Below, piece after piece: positions 20,569 through 28,002 of a DNA stretch of 64,000 nucleotides; the first letter of the stretch is position 1, and every line of letters starts with the position of its first letter. Both the position numbers and the translations under genes were made by a program. The notes beneath the pieces were generated by a model. The model did no database searches, was not told where the DNA came from, and saw only the letters and a list, made by a program, of their open reading frames with translations. The stretch lies in assembly GCF_002310375.3 (NCBI RefSeq), contig NZ_CP023315.3, positions 744,001-808,000 on the forward strand. The letters are read 5' to 3'. The DNA comes from Caulobacter vibrioides (GTDB taxonomy: Bacteria; Pseudomonadota; Alphaproteobacteria; Caulobacterales; Caulobacteraceae).

Positions 20569-20694
20569 TGGGCGGGTCTCCTTCATGCGGCTTCTATATA
20601 AGGCGCCAGATGAACCGTGCTTGAAGGCGGTGCGGGCTGTTCGGGTTCCTTCGCGACCGTGAAGGCGGATGGGCCGCTCAAGCCTAGACCAGCC

Positions 20695-20724
20695 TTGACT
20701 CGGGGGCGGGCCTTCGCCTATATC
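20695..20724 (+). promoter_or_regulatory. Probable rpmB promoter
   Basis: TTGACT (20695-20700) and TATATC (20719-20724) are separated by 18 bases, a good match to housekeeping promoters, about 110 bases before the rpmB ATG. Confidence 0.6.
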
Positions 20725-20833
20725 GCCCGCTCTCGCGCGGCCAGCTTGTCCGGCTCGCGTGTCCGAATTCATATCTTAGCGGGCCAGGCTCTTCTCAAGA
20801 GGGCGGGGCTTCGCCCAAGCCAAGGTAACCACC

Positions 20834-21133
20834 ATGTCGCGCCGTTGCGAACTTACCGGTATCGGTCCGATGGTCGGCCACAATGTGAGCCACTCGAACA
20901 TCAAGACCAAGCGCCGCTTCCTGCCGGCTCTGTCGCCCGCCACGCTCCAGTCGGAGTCGCTGGGCCAGAGCTTCAAGCTGCGCATCAGCAACGCGGCCCT
21001 GCGCACGCTCGACTTCAAGGGCGGCCTGGACACCTTCCTGCTGGGCGCCAAGGACGAGCAGCTGTCGCCGCGCGCCCTGAAGATCAAGGCCCAGGTGAAG
21101 GCCAAGGCCAAGGCCGCCGCTCAGGCCGCCTAA
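20834..21133 (+). CDS. rpmB: 50S ribosomal protein L28
   Basis: A 99-residue L28 protein. The start 'MSRRCELTG' with '[20 protein letters not shown]' is diagnostic; residues 9-60 form the conserved core that packs near the E site of the large subunit. The Lys/Ala-rich C-terminal extension ('[11 protein letters not shown]') is common in alphaproteobacteria. It is preceded by a housekeeping promoter and followed by an intrinsic terminator, so it is monocistronic. Confidence 0.97.
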   Translation: MSRRCELTGIGPMVGHNVSHSNIKTKRRFLPALSPATLQSESLGQSFKLRISNAALRTLDFKGGLDTFLLGAKDEQLSPRALKIKAQVKAKAKAAAQAA

Positions 21134-21161
21134 GCCTTCAAGCCTTTCAAGGCTGAACGAT

Positions 21162-21198
21162 ACAAAGCCCGCCAGGAGCGATCCTGGCGGGCTTTTCG
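21162..21198 (+). terminator. rpmB intrinsic terminator
   Basis: AAAGCCCGCCAGGA and TCCTGGCGGGCTTTT form a strong stem with a four-base loop, ending in T residues, 30 bases after the rpmB stop. Confidence 0.9.
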
Positions 21199-21291
21199 TC
21201 GTGGTGTGTCGTTACAGCGGTTCGTCACGTGAAAGCGGACGAGGCCAACTTCACAGAAGGGGGCAGGGCGGACCTCAGATTCAATCCAGAA

Positions 21292-21335
21292 CTCCGTCAT
21301 CCCGCGCATAAAGCGCGGGATGACGACGGAATGTA
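21292..21335. repeat. Short GTCATCCCG-type inverted repeat
   Basis: TCCGTCATCCCGCGC and GCGCGGGATGACGAC arms flank a short loop. It is a minimal member of the family seen in full at 36893 and 48425. Confidence 0.65.
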
Positions 21336-21351
21336 GTTCCGCAATGGGGGG

Positions 21352-21522
21352 TTATTGGGCGGGAGAGGTCGAAGCGACGGGCATTTGGCCAATCCCCTTA
21401 ACCCCAATCGTCACGTCCTGACCGTTGGCGGATTGCCATAACACGATCGCTAAAACGGCTATGACGAAAGCCAAGCCAATTATAGCCGTCCAATTGCGGG
21501 AGCCGTCGTTTGGCTGAAGCAT
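21352..21522 (-). CDS. Small single-helix membrane protein, 56 residues
   Basis: An ATG at 21522 opens a 56-codon frame ending at TAA 21352. The product has a polar N-terminus (MLQPNDGSRN), one hydrophobic helix of about 18 residues ('TAIIGLAFVIAVLAIVLW') and a polar tail with 'TIGVKGIGQMPVAS'. Base composition is clearly lower in GC than the surroundings, with TTA, ATA and AAT codons that are rare here, hinting at acquisition or relaxed selection. No family is recognised. It could be a small membrane regulator. Confidence 0.6.
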   Translation of the reverse strand: MLQPNDGSRNWTAIIGLAFVIAVLAIVLWQSANGQDVTIGVKGIGQMPVASTSPAQ

Positions 21523-21707
21523 TGTAACGCCCTGAGCATTGCTCGCGAAAGAGAAGCCTCACTAGCATATTCACCCGAAGGTTGCTTCAAAACTGGAATG
21601 TGCGAACTCTGTACGGGGTCGGGACCCGTCGCCGGCGTCCCTCCGCAAGCCCGACCTTCCTGGCATTCGCTGGTGAGATCGGCCCATTTGGGCCTTCGCC
21701 CCCGTCC

Positions 21708-23639
21708 TCAGAAATCCATCGTCAGGAACAGCGCCGCCGCGCGGGGCGCGTTGACGTCGTAGGTTCCGCTGCTGACCACGCGCCAGTCGAAGACGTCGGT
21801 CAGGTTGGTGACCTGCAGGCGCAGCAGGGCCGGGGTCTTGCCCATGTCGAAGCGGTAGCGGAGCCCCGCGTCCCAGATCGTCGCGGCCGGGGTCGAGACG
21901 CGATTGAGCTGGTCGGCCGTCCGGCGGCCGTGGTGATTGGCGCCGAAGGTCAGGGCCAGGCCCTTCACCGGCAGCGACCAGGTTCCGCTGAGCGTCAGCG
22001 TGGTGGTCGTCTGGCCCACGGGCTTGGAGCCAAGGCGGCCTTGCGCGACCGGCGCGCCGGTGACGCGCGGACGCATCAGGACCGCGCCGGCGACGAGGTT
22101 CAAGCCCTCGACCGGCGCGCCCGTCAGGCTGACCTCCAGGCCGCGGTGACGCACCGCGCCCATCTCGCGGAACACATTGACCTCGTCCGGGGCGAAATAG
22201 GGCTTCCGGACGTCGAAGGCGCCGGCGACCAGCCGAAGGTCGCCTGGCATGACCCAGCGCACGCCCGCGTCCCACTGGTCGGTCATGATGGCCGGCAGGG
22301 CCTGGGTGCGGTTGGCGGCGCTGTCGGGCGCGACGCCGCTTTCCTCCAGGCCGCGCGTCACGCTGCCATAGAGGGCCAGCTGGCGCGTCAGGGTCCAGGA
22401 GGCGGCGGCGTTGTAGAGCCAGGCGCTGTCATGGGTCAGGGCGGGCGCGGCGCCGGGGCGACGCACGGTCTTGCGATAGTCGGTGCGCTGCAGGCCCAGC
22501 ATCAGCGAGCCGCGACCGCGCCAGCGCAGGTCGTAGGCCGCGCCGCCGGTCCACTGCTTGACCTCTTCGGCGGTGCGGGCGCCCAGGGCAAAGCTCGGCG
22601 GCGGCGTGTCGACGGGATCTTCCAGCCGCACGACCCCGTAGCTGTAGGCGCCGCCGCCGCCATAAAGGCTATCGCGCGCCCGCCCGCGCACCGAGGCGTG
22701 TAGTCCGTGGGAGAAATCGCCACGCACGACGGTGCGACTGATTCGCGCCTCGCCGCTGGTCGAGCCGCTGGTCTGCCGGGGATCGCGGCTGATGCGTCGC
22801 GTCGCCAGACCGTCGGCGGTGATTCCCGTCAGGACGTGGGCGTAGTTCTCGCGCGTGTCGTTCTCCGAGCGGAACAGGCCCAGCGACAAGCCAAGATCGC
22901 GCGGTAGCGGCGCCTGGACCACAACACCGCTGTTGGTGGCGATACTGCGGTTATCGGCCCAGCTGGGGCCGACATAGCGGCGGCGCGCGACCTCTTGCGG
23001 CAGCACGCCGGGCGCGGCCACGTAGATCGGCGCGGATTCGCGGTTCCAGGTGTCGACGCGGCTCCAGAACGGCAGGATCTGGACACCGGGGGCCGGACGC
23101 CAGCGCGCGCCCAGGGCGTAGGAGGCGTAGACCGCGTCCGCGCCGCTGCCGTACTCGTCATCGAAGCCCGCCACCCCGCCAAACAGGCTGAGCGTGTCCG
23201 AGACCGGCAGCTGGCCGTCCAGTTCCAGGCGTCCGCCGCCCAGGGGGCCATAGCCCGCCAGCACGCTGAGCACCGGCTGGTCGCCCGACGGGCGGATGCG
23301 GAAATCGACGACGCCGGTCGGAGCGGGGAACAGGTAGTTCTGCGCCGCCAGGCCCACGCGCACGACATTGCTGGCCACCAGACGGTCGGTGAAGCTGGCC
23401 GGGCGGTCCATATAGAGCCCCTCCAGCCGGATGTTGCCGGCGGAGATCGGCGAAAAGCCCCGCACCTCGCTGGCGCTGTAGAGGCCGACCCGCTCATTGC
23501 CGATGCTGGCGCCGAAGGCGTCCTCGGCTCCGGCGACGGCGTTGTCGCCGACACGCTGGGCGAGGGCCGCGCCAGGCGCGACGACGGCGGAGGCGAAGAG
23601 AAGCGCCGTCAGCCGGCGGGAGGGGAAACGCATGTCCAA
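21708..23639 (-). CDS. TonB-dependent outer membrane receptor
   Basis: A 643-residue outer-membrane receptor with a signal peptide ('RRLTALLFASAVVAPGAALAQ'), a short plug (about 30-135, with 'SEVRGFSPISAGNIRLEGLYMD') and a beta-barrel ending in an aromatic residue ('ALFLTMDF'), as needed for Bam-dependent insertion. Repeated amphipathic strands such as 'ALYGSVTRGLEESG' support the barrel. The TonB box is not obvious. The plug resembles siderophore-receptor types ('NVVRVGL' region), but a Zur-like operator upstream (23710-23724) suggests zinc-controlled import. MDM and MRF starts six bases apart are equivalent. Confidence 0.88.
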   Translation of the reverse strand: MDMRFPSRRLTALLFASAVVAPGAALAQRVGDNAVAGAEDAFGASIGNERVGLYSASEVRGFSPISAGNIRLEGLYMDRPASFTDRLVASNVVRVGLAAQNYLFPAPTGVVDFRIRPSGDQPVLSVLAGYGPLGGGRLELDGQLPVSDTLSLFGGVAGFDDEYGSGADAVYASYALGARWRPAPGVQILPFWSRVDTWNRESAPIYVAAPGVLPQEVARRRYVGPSWADNRSIATNSGVVVQAPLPRDLGLSLGLFRSENDTRENYAHVLTGITADGLATRRISRDPRQTSGSTSGEARISRTVVRGDFSHGLHASVRGRARDSLYGGGGAYSYGVVRLEDPVDTPPPSFALGARTAEEVKQWTGGAAYDLRWRGRGSLMLGLQRTDYRKTVRRPGAAPALTHDSAWLYNAAASWTLTRQLALYGSVTRGLEESGVAPDSAANRTQALPAIMTDQWDAGVRWVMPGDLRLVAGAFDVRKPYFAPDEVNVFREMGAVRHRGLEVSLTGAPVEGLNLVAGAVLMRPRVTGAPVAQGRLGSKPVGQTTTTLTLSGTWSLPVKGLALTFGANHHGRRTADQLNRVSTPAATIWDAGLRYRFDMGKTPALLRLQVTNLTDVFDWRVVSSGTYDVNAPRAAALFLTMDF

Positions 23640-23707
23640 CGCACTCGCAAGAACCAGGGCGAGCGTTTCCGCGCGGGTTCAGCGCGCGATCCTGAGGGCT
23701 CCCCCTG

Positions 23708-23726
23708 CCTGTTATTCTGTAACAGG
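23708..23726. promoter_or_regulatory. Zur-like palindromic operator upstream of TonB receptor
   Basis: CCTGTTA and TAACAGG are separated by five bases. The 15-base core TGTTATTCTGTAACA matches the general Zur consensus (TGTTATA-N-TATAACA) at 12 of 14 fixed positions. It lies about 70 bases upstream of the receptor start, at promoter distance. Zur control of TonB-dependent receptors is known in Caulobacter; here it is an inference from one site. Confidence 0.5.
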
Positions 23727-23811
23727 GGGCAATGGGGCAATTGCGTGGGTTTGGCAAGGCGCGACGCCGGGCGTTCCGTTGACCCGGGTCGTCGGGCGGG
23801 GCCCAGACAAG

Positions 23812-23915
23812 GCGAGCCCCGCCGCGACCTGCGCCGCGGCGGGTTTGAAAGCTTGGCGCGAGGCTCGATCGCTTAGCGCGAGACGACGGCACCCGTGGCC
23901 GGGTTGGCGGTGAAA
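23812..23915 (-). pseudogene. Decayed copy of an UrcA gene 3' end plus its terminator
   Basis: On the minus strand the frame reads ANPATGAVVSR then stop, nearly the same as the ANPAVVSR ending of the intact UrcA gene at 25858. The bases after the stop (GCGATCGA, AAAGCTT, and the CCCGCCGCG...CGCGGCGGG hairpin) match the region after that gene. Upstream of the matching stretch homology is lost, so only a 3' remnant survives. It may still serve as a terminator. Confidence 0.6.
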
Positions 23916-23926
23916 AATCACCCGGT

Positions 23927-24222
23927 CTTAGGTCTCAATTTCGACGGCAAATACTGATATATTTCGCGCTGTTGAATGGAATGTCGCGGTAAAATTCGCG
24001 CCGAATTCGGCAAAAATACTTATCGAAAATTGGGCTCGAAAACAAAACAATTGCGGAAAACCTATTTCTAGGTCATCATTGTTTTATTGAATATCGCACT
24101 GGCTCGGTCGCTCTCCACGCTTGCTCTTCGGATCGAGCTTCGGGCCTACCAAGAACCTCTCCGACAATTTGATCGTAGGGCCTGTTTGAGGCCTCGCGTC
24201 ACCACATCTGAAAGATACAAAC
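23927..24222. promoter_or_regulatory. A/T-rich promoter and long leader region of cspA
   Basis: From about 23930 to 24090 the composition shifts sharply to A/T, unlike anything nearby, then returns to mixed sequence up to the cspA ATG. A long structured leader is usual for cold-shock genes and would fit here, but no unambiguous promoter boxes or known motif can be named. Confidence 0.5.
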
Positions 24223-24432
24223 ATGGCTACCGGCACCGTAAAGTGGTTCAACGCCGCCAAGGGCTTTGGCTTCATTCAACCCAGCGATGGCTCTGCGGAC
24301 GCGTTCGTCCACATCTCGGCCGTCGAGCGCTCAGGCCTGGGTTCGATTGATGAAGGCCAGAAGCTCAACTACGAGCTCGAACGCGACCAACGCAGCGGCA
24401 AGATGTCCGCCGGGCAGTTGACCGCAGCATAG
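24223..24432 (+). CDS. cspA: Cold-shock protein, CspA family
   Basis: A 69-residue single cold-shock domain. RNP1 'KGFGFIQP' and RNP2 'DAFVHIS' are intact, beginning from 'GTVKWFN'. It binds single-stranded RNA and DNA and melts structure as an RNA chaperone. The leader is A/T-rich and long (23927-24222), as for cold-inducible csp genes. It is followed by a terminator and then by a DUF6481 gene, a pairing often seen in alphaproteobacteria. Confidence 0.96.
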   Translation: MATGTVKWFNAAKGFGFIQPSDGSADAFVHISAVERSGLGSIDEGQKLNYELERDQRSGKMSAGQLTAA

Positions 24433-24440
24433 CGACAAGA

Positions 24441-24477
24441 AGGGGCCGGGCAGCACACGCTACCGGCCCTTTTCTTT
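24441..24477 (+). terminator. cspA intrinsic terminator
   Basis: GGGCCGG and CCGGCCC arms with a 13-base loop, followed by TTTTCTTT, lie right after the cspA stop. Confidence 0.85.
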
Positions 24478-24576
24478 ATTCCGGCTCACGGGCGTCTTCG
24501 TCCGCCCGGGTGAGCGCCAGCCCAGGCTGGGCCTTCAGCAGATAGGCAAGCCTGCGCACAAGTCTCCGAAGGTTTC

Positions 24577-24936
24577 ATGATCTCGACCTACGATACGAAA
24601 TTCTCCACGCGCCTCGAAACCGCCGCAGCCGCCAAGGCGCTGCTGATCGCCAAGCTGCGCCCCAAGGCGACGGTCACCGACCCGCTGTTTGCGCAGCGTG
24701 AGGCCTTGCGGGCGGTGGAGCTCAACGCGGTCCGGGCGGCGCGCCTGCAGACGCGCGCCGACGCCAAGCAGGCGATCGCCGAGGCGCAAGAGGCCGCCGT
24801 TCAAGCGCAGGCCGCCCTCGAAGCCGAAGCTCTGGCCGCCAAGCGTGGCGCCCGCAAGGAACGCAAGGTTCTCAGCGCCGCTGACGCCAAGGCCAAGCGT
24901 GACGCCAAGTACGCTGCGCGCCAAGCCCGCCGCTAA
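24577..24936 (+). CDS. DUF6481-like small basic alpha-helical protein
   Basis: A 119-residue, Ala/Lys/Arg/Glu-rich, wholly helical protein likely to form a coiled coil ('ARLQTRADAKQAIAEAQEAAV' and similar heptads), ending in a strongly basic tail (residues 88-119). The N-terminal 'TRLETAAAAKALLIAKLRPK' pattern fits DUF6481, a family found next to cold-shock genes. A nucleic-acid-binding role is possible from its charge. No signal peptide or membrane segment is seen. Confidence 0.75.
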   Translation: MISTYDTKFSTRLETAAAAKALLIAKLRPKATVTDPLFAQREALRAVELNAVRAARLQTRADAKQAIAEAQEAAVQAQAALEAEALAAKRGARKERKVLSAADAKAKRDAKYAARQARR

Positions 24937-25038
24937 CCCAGCCGCCCACGCGGTCCAGGTCTCGGACGCGTCTTGACGCACAACCCGTGGCCACAACCGC
25001 GTTCCAGTCTTTTCGCTCGCTCGCATTCAAGGACATTC

Positions 25039-25245
25039 ATGAACAAGTCTCTCGGCGAACGCATCGTCATCACGGTCCGCCGCAATGAAGGCCTTTGGGC
25101 CGCGGAGGAGGCCGGCGTCTATTTCGGCGCATCGGCGGACAAGGACATCGCCAAGGCGTCAGCCGCGAAACGCGCGCGAGAGCGCATGGGTCAGGGCCAC
25201 GCCTGCCAGATCCGGATCTCGGGCGAACATGGCTTCGCGATCTGA
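25039..25245 (+). CDS. Small DUF2188-like protein
   Basis: A 68-residue protein with a pattern of beta strand, conserved Trp, strand, helix, strand ('VRRNEGLWAAEEAGVYFG...KASAAKRARERM...CQIRISGEHG'), resembling DUF2188 proteins. The ATG at 25039 follows AAGGA; the longer frame from 24973 has no site. The function is unknown. It belongs to a run of four small genes after cspA, possibly one transcript. Confidence 0.65.
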   Translation: MNKSLGERIVITVRRNEGLWAAEEAGVYFGASADKDIAKASAAKRARERMGQGHACQIRISGEHGFAI

Positions 25246-25303
25246 CCGGCTGATGGACGAGGTCTATCTGTCTTCCGATCGCCCCGATGGCGCAGGAACC
25301 CAA

Positions 25304-25513
25304 ATGCAAACTCCCGCCGAAATTCAGCAACGCTGGCGCTATCTGCGCGACCTCCTTCGAAACCAGCTCGCCCGCTTCGAGGGGGGGACGCTGTACGTCC
25401 GCTCGAACGCCGTCGACGTCAGCGCCTCGGCCATCGCGACGCTCAAGCGGGAAGTCGCGGAGTTCGACCGGCTGATCCTGGCGGGTTCGGCGAACGTGGC
25501 GGTGGTTCTATGA
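25304..25513 (+). CDS. Small hypothetical protein
   Basis: A 69-residue soluble protein, mainly helical ('IQQRWRYLRDLLRNQLARFE' and 'IATLKREVAEFDRLIL'), with no recognised family. The ATG at 25304 is preceded by AGGAA; an in-frame ATG at 25253 would add 17 residues without a good site. Its TGA overlaps the next ATG by four bases, so the two are co-translated. Confidence 0.6.
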   Translation: MQTPAEIQQRWRYLRDLLRNQLARFEGGTLYVRSNAVDVSASAIATLKREVAEFDRLILAGSANVAVVL

Positions 25514-25707
25514 CGCTGCCGTCCGGTCAGATGAAGGCGCTGAGGAATCTCTCGCGCAAGCGGTCCGGCGAAGACGTCGATTGGATCAATATCAGCGACG
25601 CCCGTGCGCTTACCGATCTTGGCCTGGCCGAGCGCGGACGGGCGGGGTGGATGATCACGGACATCGGCGTCGACCTCGTCCAGCGCCTGGATCAGGCCAG
25701 CGACTGA
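25510..25707 (+). CDS. Small hypothetical protein, winged-helix-like
   Basis: A 65-residue protein ('MKALRNLSRKRSGEDVDWINISDARALTDLGLAERGRAGWMITDIGVDLV'-type pattern, quoted in part) that reads like a minimal winged-helix or MarR-type fragment: helix, helix, then a 'GLAERGR..WMITDIG' wing. It is coupled to the preceding gene by an ATGA overlap. DNA binding is only a suggestion from shape. Confidence 0.6.
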   Translation: MTLPSGQMKALRNLSRKRSGEDVDWINISDARALTDLGLAERGRAGWMITDIGVDLVQRLDQASD

Positions 25708-25797
25708 CCCTCAAGTTGGGCGGGCCGCCGTAGGGGAGGGCTTGCGCAGCTCACCGCTGCTCCGGGCGCGGCCCTCCGACACAATCCCAGACAAAGC

Positions 25798-25836
25798 AAA
25801 ACCCGCCGCGACCTGTGCCGCGGCGGGTTTTGAAAG
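25798..25836 (-). terminator. Terminator after UrcA gene 1 (also faces the small-gene run)
   Basis: AAAACCCGCCGCG and CGCGGCGGGTTTT flank an eight-base loop, with A and T tracts on both sides, so it can serve both strands. A near copy lies at 23815-23852 with the UrcA remnant. Confidence 0.88.
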
Positions 25837-25857
25837 CTTGGTACTAGGGTCGATCGC

Positions 25858-26148
25858 TTAGCGCGAGACGACGGCCGGGTTAGCGGCGTTGTAGGCGGTC
25901 AGGGCCGGGCTGTTGAGCTTGGCGACGGCGTCGTTGACCGAAGCGCGGATGCAGGCCGGGTACAGGTAGCCGGCCAGGGCTTCGCCACGGACGTCCTTCC
26001 AGCAGACGGTCGAAGCCGCCTTGACGATTTCGGCGCGGACTTCGGCGGCCGGGCGACCGGCGACCTTAACGCGGATTTCTTCAGCCGAGGCCGGAACGGC
26101 GACCAGGGTGGCGATGGCCGAGGCGGCCAGAACGAGCGAGCGGATCAT
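25858..26148 (-). CDS. UrcA family protein 1
   Basis: A 96-residue secreted protein of the UrcA family: Sec signal peptide (1-22, ending 'VPASAEE'), then the domain with 'IRVKVAGRPAAEVRAEIVKAA' and two conserved cysteines ('STVCWKD' and 'YPACIR') likely to form a disulphide. The family is widespread in alphaproteobacteria and has no known function. A second copy is at 26412 and a decayed remnant at 23812. The leader carries a hairpin shared with copy 2. Confidence 0.85.
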   Translation of the reverse strand: MIRSLVLAASAIATLVAVPASAEEIRVKVAGRPAAEVRAEIVKAASTVCWKDVRGEALAGYLYPACIRASVNDAVAKLNSPALTAYNAANPAVVSR

Positions 26149-26209
26149 GTCGAAAGGTCCAAAAAGGAGGTTGTGATCAACCCCCTCCAGACGCGTTCCT
26201 CTGACGGCC
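26149..26209 (-). promoter_or_regulatory. Conserved hairpin leader of UrcA gene 1
   Basis: In the transcript GGAGG..GGTTG and CAACCTCC form a stem 17 bases before the ATG, followed by UUUUU. Just upstream is GGCCGTCAGAGGAACGCGTC. Nearly the same block, at the same spacing, precedes UrcA gene 2 while the flanking sequence differs, so this is a conserved RNA or operator element. Confidence 0.65.
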
Positions 26210-26360
26210 GGTCCCTGGTCTGTCGCCTGTTGGGCCGTCGCAAAGCCTATAGCTGCGCTTTATTGGGTGATCAATGATTATGTTGCGGCGCACGCATGAA
26301 AATTTTGCGGCGCCGTCATCAGCGCAACACGCGCTCTGTTACGGGCAGGGCGCATGAAAA

Positions 26361-26391
26361 AGGCCCGCGAGCGGGGGCTCGCGGGCCGATC
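26361..26391 (-). terminator. Terminator after UrcA gene 2
   Basis: GGCCCGCGAGC and GCTCGCGGGCC form an 11-bp stem; on the minus strand it is followed by TTTTTC. Confidence 0.88.
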
Positions 26392-26411
26392 TCGAAGCGG
26401 ATGACGTCAGA

Positions 26412-26711
26412 TCAGCGCGTGGCCAGCCGCAGGTAGGCGGTGCGGCCCTGGGCCTTGTTGTAGGCCCGCAGTTCGGGGCTGTTGGTGCGGACCACGGCGT
26501 CGCGGGTGACTTCGCGGATGCAGAAGGCGGTCAGGTCCGACTCCCTGGGATGACCGGCGAGGTCTTCCTTGCAGAGCTGTTGAGCGGCGGTGACGATCTC
26601 GGCGTGGACGACCGGCGTGGCGCGGCCGCGAACCTTGACGGTGATTTCGCCGGCGTTGGCGGCGGTGGTGGCCATCAGGGCGGTGATGGCGATAACGAGC
26701 AGACGGATCAT
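26412..26711 (-). CDS. UrcA family protein 2
   Basis: A 99-residue paralog of the neighbouring UrcA protein: signal peptide ('RLLVIAITALMATTAANAGE'), domain 'ITVKVRGRATPVVHAEIVTAA', and the two family cysteines ('QQLCKEDL', 'TAFCIRE'). The start at 26711 aligns with copy 1. Its leader shares the hairpin block, and a LacI-type palindrome lies about 150 bases upstream. The function is unknown. Confidence 0.83.
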   Translation of the reverse strand: MIRLLVIAITALMATTAANAGEITVKVRGRATPVVHAEIVTAAQQLCKEDLAGHPRESDLTAFCIREVTRDAVVRTNSPELRAYNKAQGRTAYLRLATR

Positions 26712-26773
26712 TTTGGGTAGTCCCGGAAAGGAGGTTGAGTTCAACCGCCTCCCGACGCGTTCCTCTGACGGCC
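26712..26773 (-). promoter_or_regulatory. Conserved hairpin leader of UrcA gene 2
   Basis: GGAGGCGGTTGA and TCAACCTCC form the stem (26730-26752), 18 bases before the ATG, preceded by GGCCGTCAGAGGAACGCGTC as in gene 1. Compensating differences in the loop-proximal bases keep the stem paired. Confidence 0.65.
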
Positions 26774-26858
26774 CCCAGGATCTCGCCTCGTCGTCCGTCG
26801 CCGTCAGCAGTGCATGACAACGTTGTCTCTCGCAAGTGCGAAGAGTGCGACCTCACGA

Positions 26859-26892
26859 AAATGTTAGCGGTAACATTTCGTTGCCAACGAAA
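26859..26892. promoter_or_regulatory. Adjacent palindromes: LacI-type operator and TTTCGTT/AACGAAA repeat
   Basis: AAATGTTA and TAACATTT flank GCGG, giving a core TGTTAGCGGTAACA that is one base off a typical LacI/GalR operator. It runs directly into a second palindrome TTTCGTT-GCC-AACGAAA. The pair sits upstream of UrcA gene 2 and downstream of the esterase-like gene, so UrcA gene 2 is the likely target. Confidence 0.5.
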
Positions 26893-26919
26893 CCAGTTTC
26901 AGCGCGGCGGCCCGCCGGC

Positions 26920-28002
26920 TCAGGGCTTGCGGACGGGCTTCTTCTTGACGGGCTTGGGCGGCGGCGCGGGCGGTGGGGGCGGCGGGACCCAGTCGAAGGC
27001 CAGCAGCAGGGTGCGCTGGCTCTCGGTCGCGTTGTCGTCGGAGATCAGATAAAGGCGCGTGCCGCCCGAGGGCGAGCGGGTCAGGGCCACGCCCTCGACA
27101 TTGTCGCGGGTGGTCGAGCCTTCCAGCCGCAGGGTGGCCGAGACCCGTTGGCGGGCGACGGGCACGGTGGGGTCGGCCACGAAGCGGACGATGGCGCGCC
27201 AGCCGCGCACCGGGTCAAAGCCCCGATGCAGGGTCGCCACCGCAGGGCCGGCGAAGGGCGCAAAGCCCGACAGGCCCCAGGTGAAGTCGGGGCCCGATTG
27301 CGGCGGCAAGCTCTTGCAGTCCGCCGAGAGCCGGCAAAGCCAGACCTCGCCCTCCTCGCCGCCGACGATATAGGCGTCGGGACCGGCGGACGGATAGGCG
27401 GCGATCGCCTCCAGGCCCTCGTTGTCGGGCAGGACGGTCGCGGGCTTGGGGGCGGGGCGGGGCGTTCCCCAGCCGCCGTCCGGCGTGACGGGATAGAGCC
27501 AGATGCGGTGGTCGCGCTCAAAGCTGACCAGGCGGTCGCCGTTCGGCAGCACGGCCAGGCCCTCGGCGTCGGCCTGCTGCTTGCCCTGCAGCGGTTGGCC
27601 GTCCAGGCCGCGCAGCGGGCGCAGCTTGCCGTCGGTGACCCCGGCCAGGCGGCCGTTGGCGTCCAGCTGGATCTTCGCCTCGAACAGGTCGCCGTCGTCG
27701 GTCAGGGCCATCAGCTGGCCCTCGGCGCCGACCGCCAGGTCCGACAGGGCGTGCAGCCGCGTCGTGGTGGCGCTGGTCAGCACCAGCCCGCCGGCATAGG
27801 TGAAGCCGCCGTCCAGGGTGGTCTTGGCCGGGTTCGTGGCGTCCAGCGGGACCGGCGTGGCCGTGACGGTGATCTCGGGACCGACCTTGACCGGCGCGGG
27901 CGGCGCGACAGCGACCGGCGGTCGGCGGGGCGCGCACTGGGTGGCCATGCCGCCCAGGCCCGCCACCACGCCCAGCACCAGGGCCGTGCGCAGACCGATC
28001 AC
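26920..28002 (-). CDS. Phytase-like / esterase-like domain lipoprotein
   Basis: A 360-residue exported protein. The N-terminal leader ends near 'GGMATQCAP', a plausible but non-canonical lipobox. The body matches the esterase-like activity of phytase (phytase-like) beta-propeller family: '[21 protein letters not shown]', '[27 protein letters not shown]', '[12 protein letters not shown]' and '[11 protein letters not shown]' carry the repeated D/N-x-EG-Acidic motif. A proline/lysine-rich tail ends the protein. A GTG start overlaps the cobT stop (GTGA), so translation is coupled; a functional link to cobalt chelation is not obvious. Confidence 0.8.
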   Translation of the reverse strand: MIGLRTALVLGVVAGLGGMATQCAPRRPPVAVAPPAPVKVGPEITVTATPVPLDATNPAKTTLDGGFTYAGGLVLTSATTTRLHALSDLAVGAEGQLMALTDDGDLFEAKIQLDANGRLAGVTDGKLRPLRGLDGQPLQGKQQADAEGLAVLPNGDRLVSFERDHRIWLYPVTPDGGWGTPRPAPKPATVLPDNEGLEAIAAYPSAGPDAYIVGGEEGEVWLCRLSADCKSLPPQSGPDFTWGLSGFAPFAGPAVATLHRGFDPVRGWRAIVRFVADPTVPVARQRVSATLRLEGSTTRDNVEGVALTRSPSGGTRLYLISDDNATESQRTLLLAFDWVPPPPPPAPPPKPVKKKPVRKP

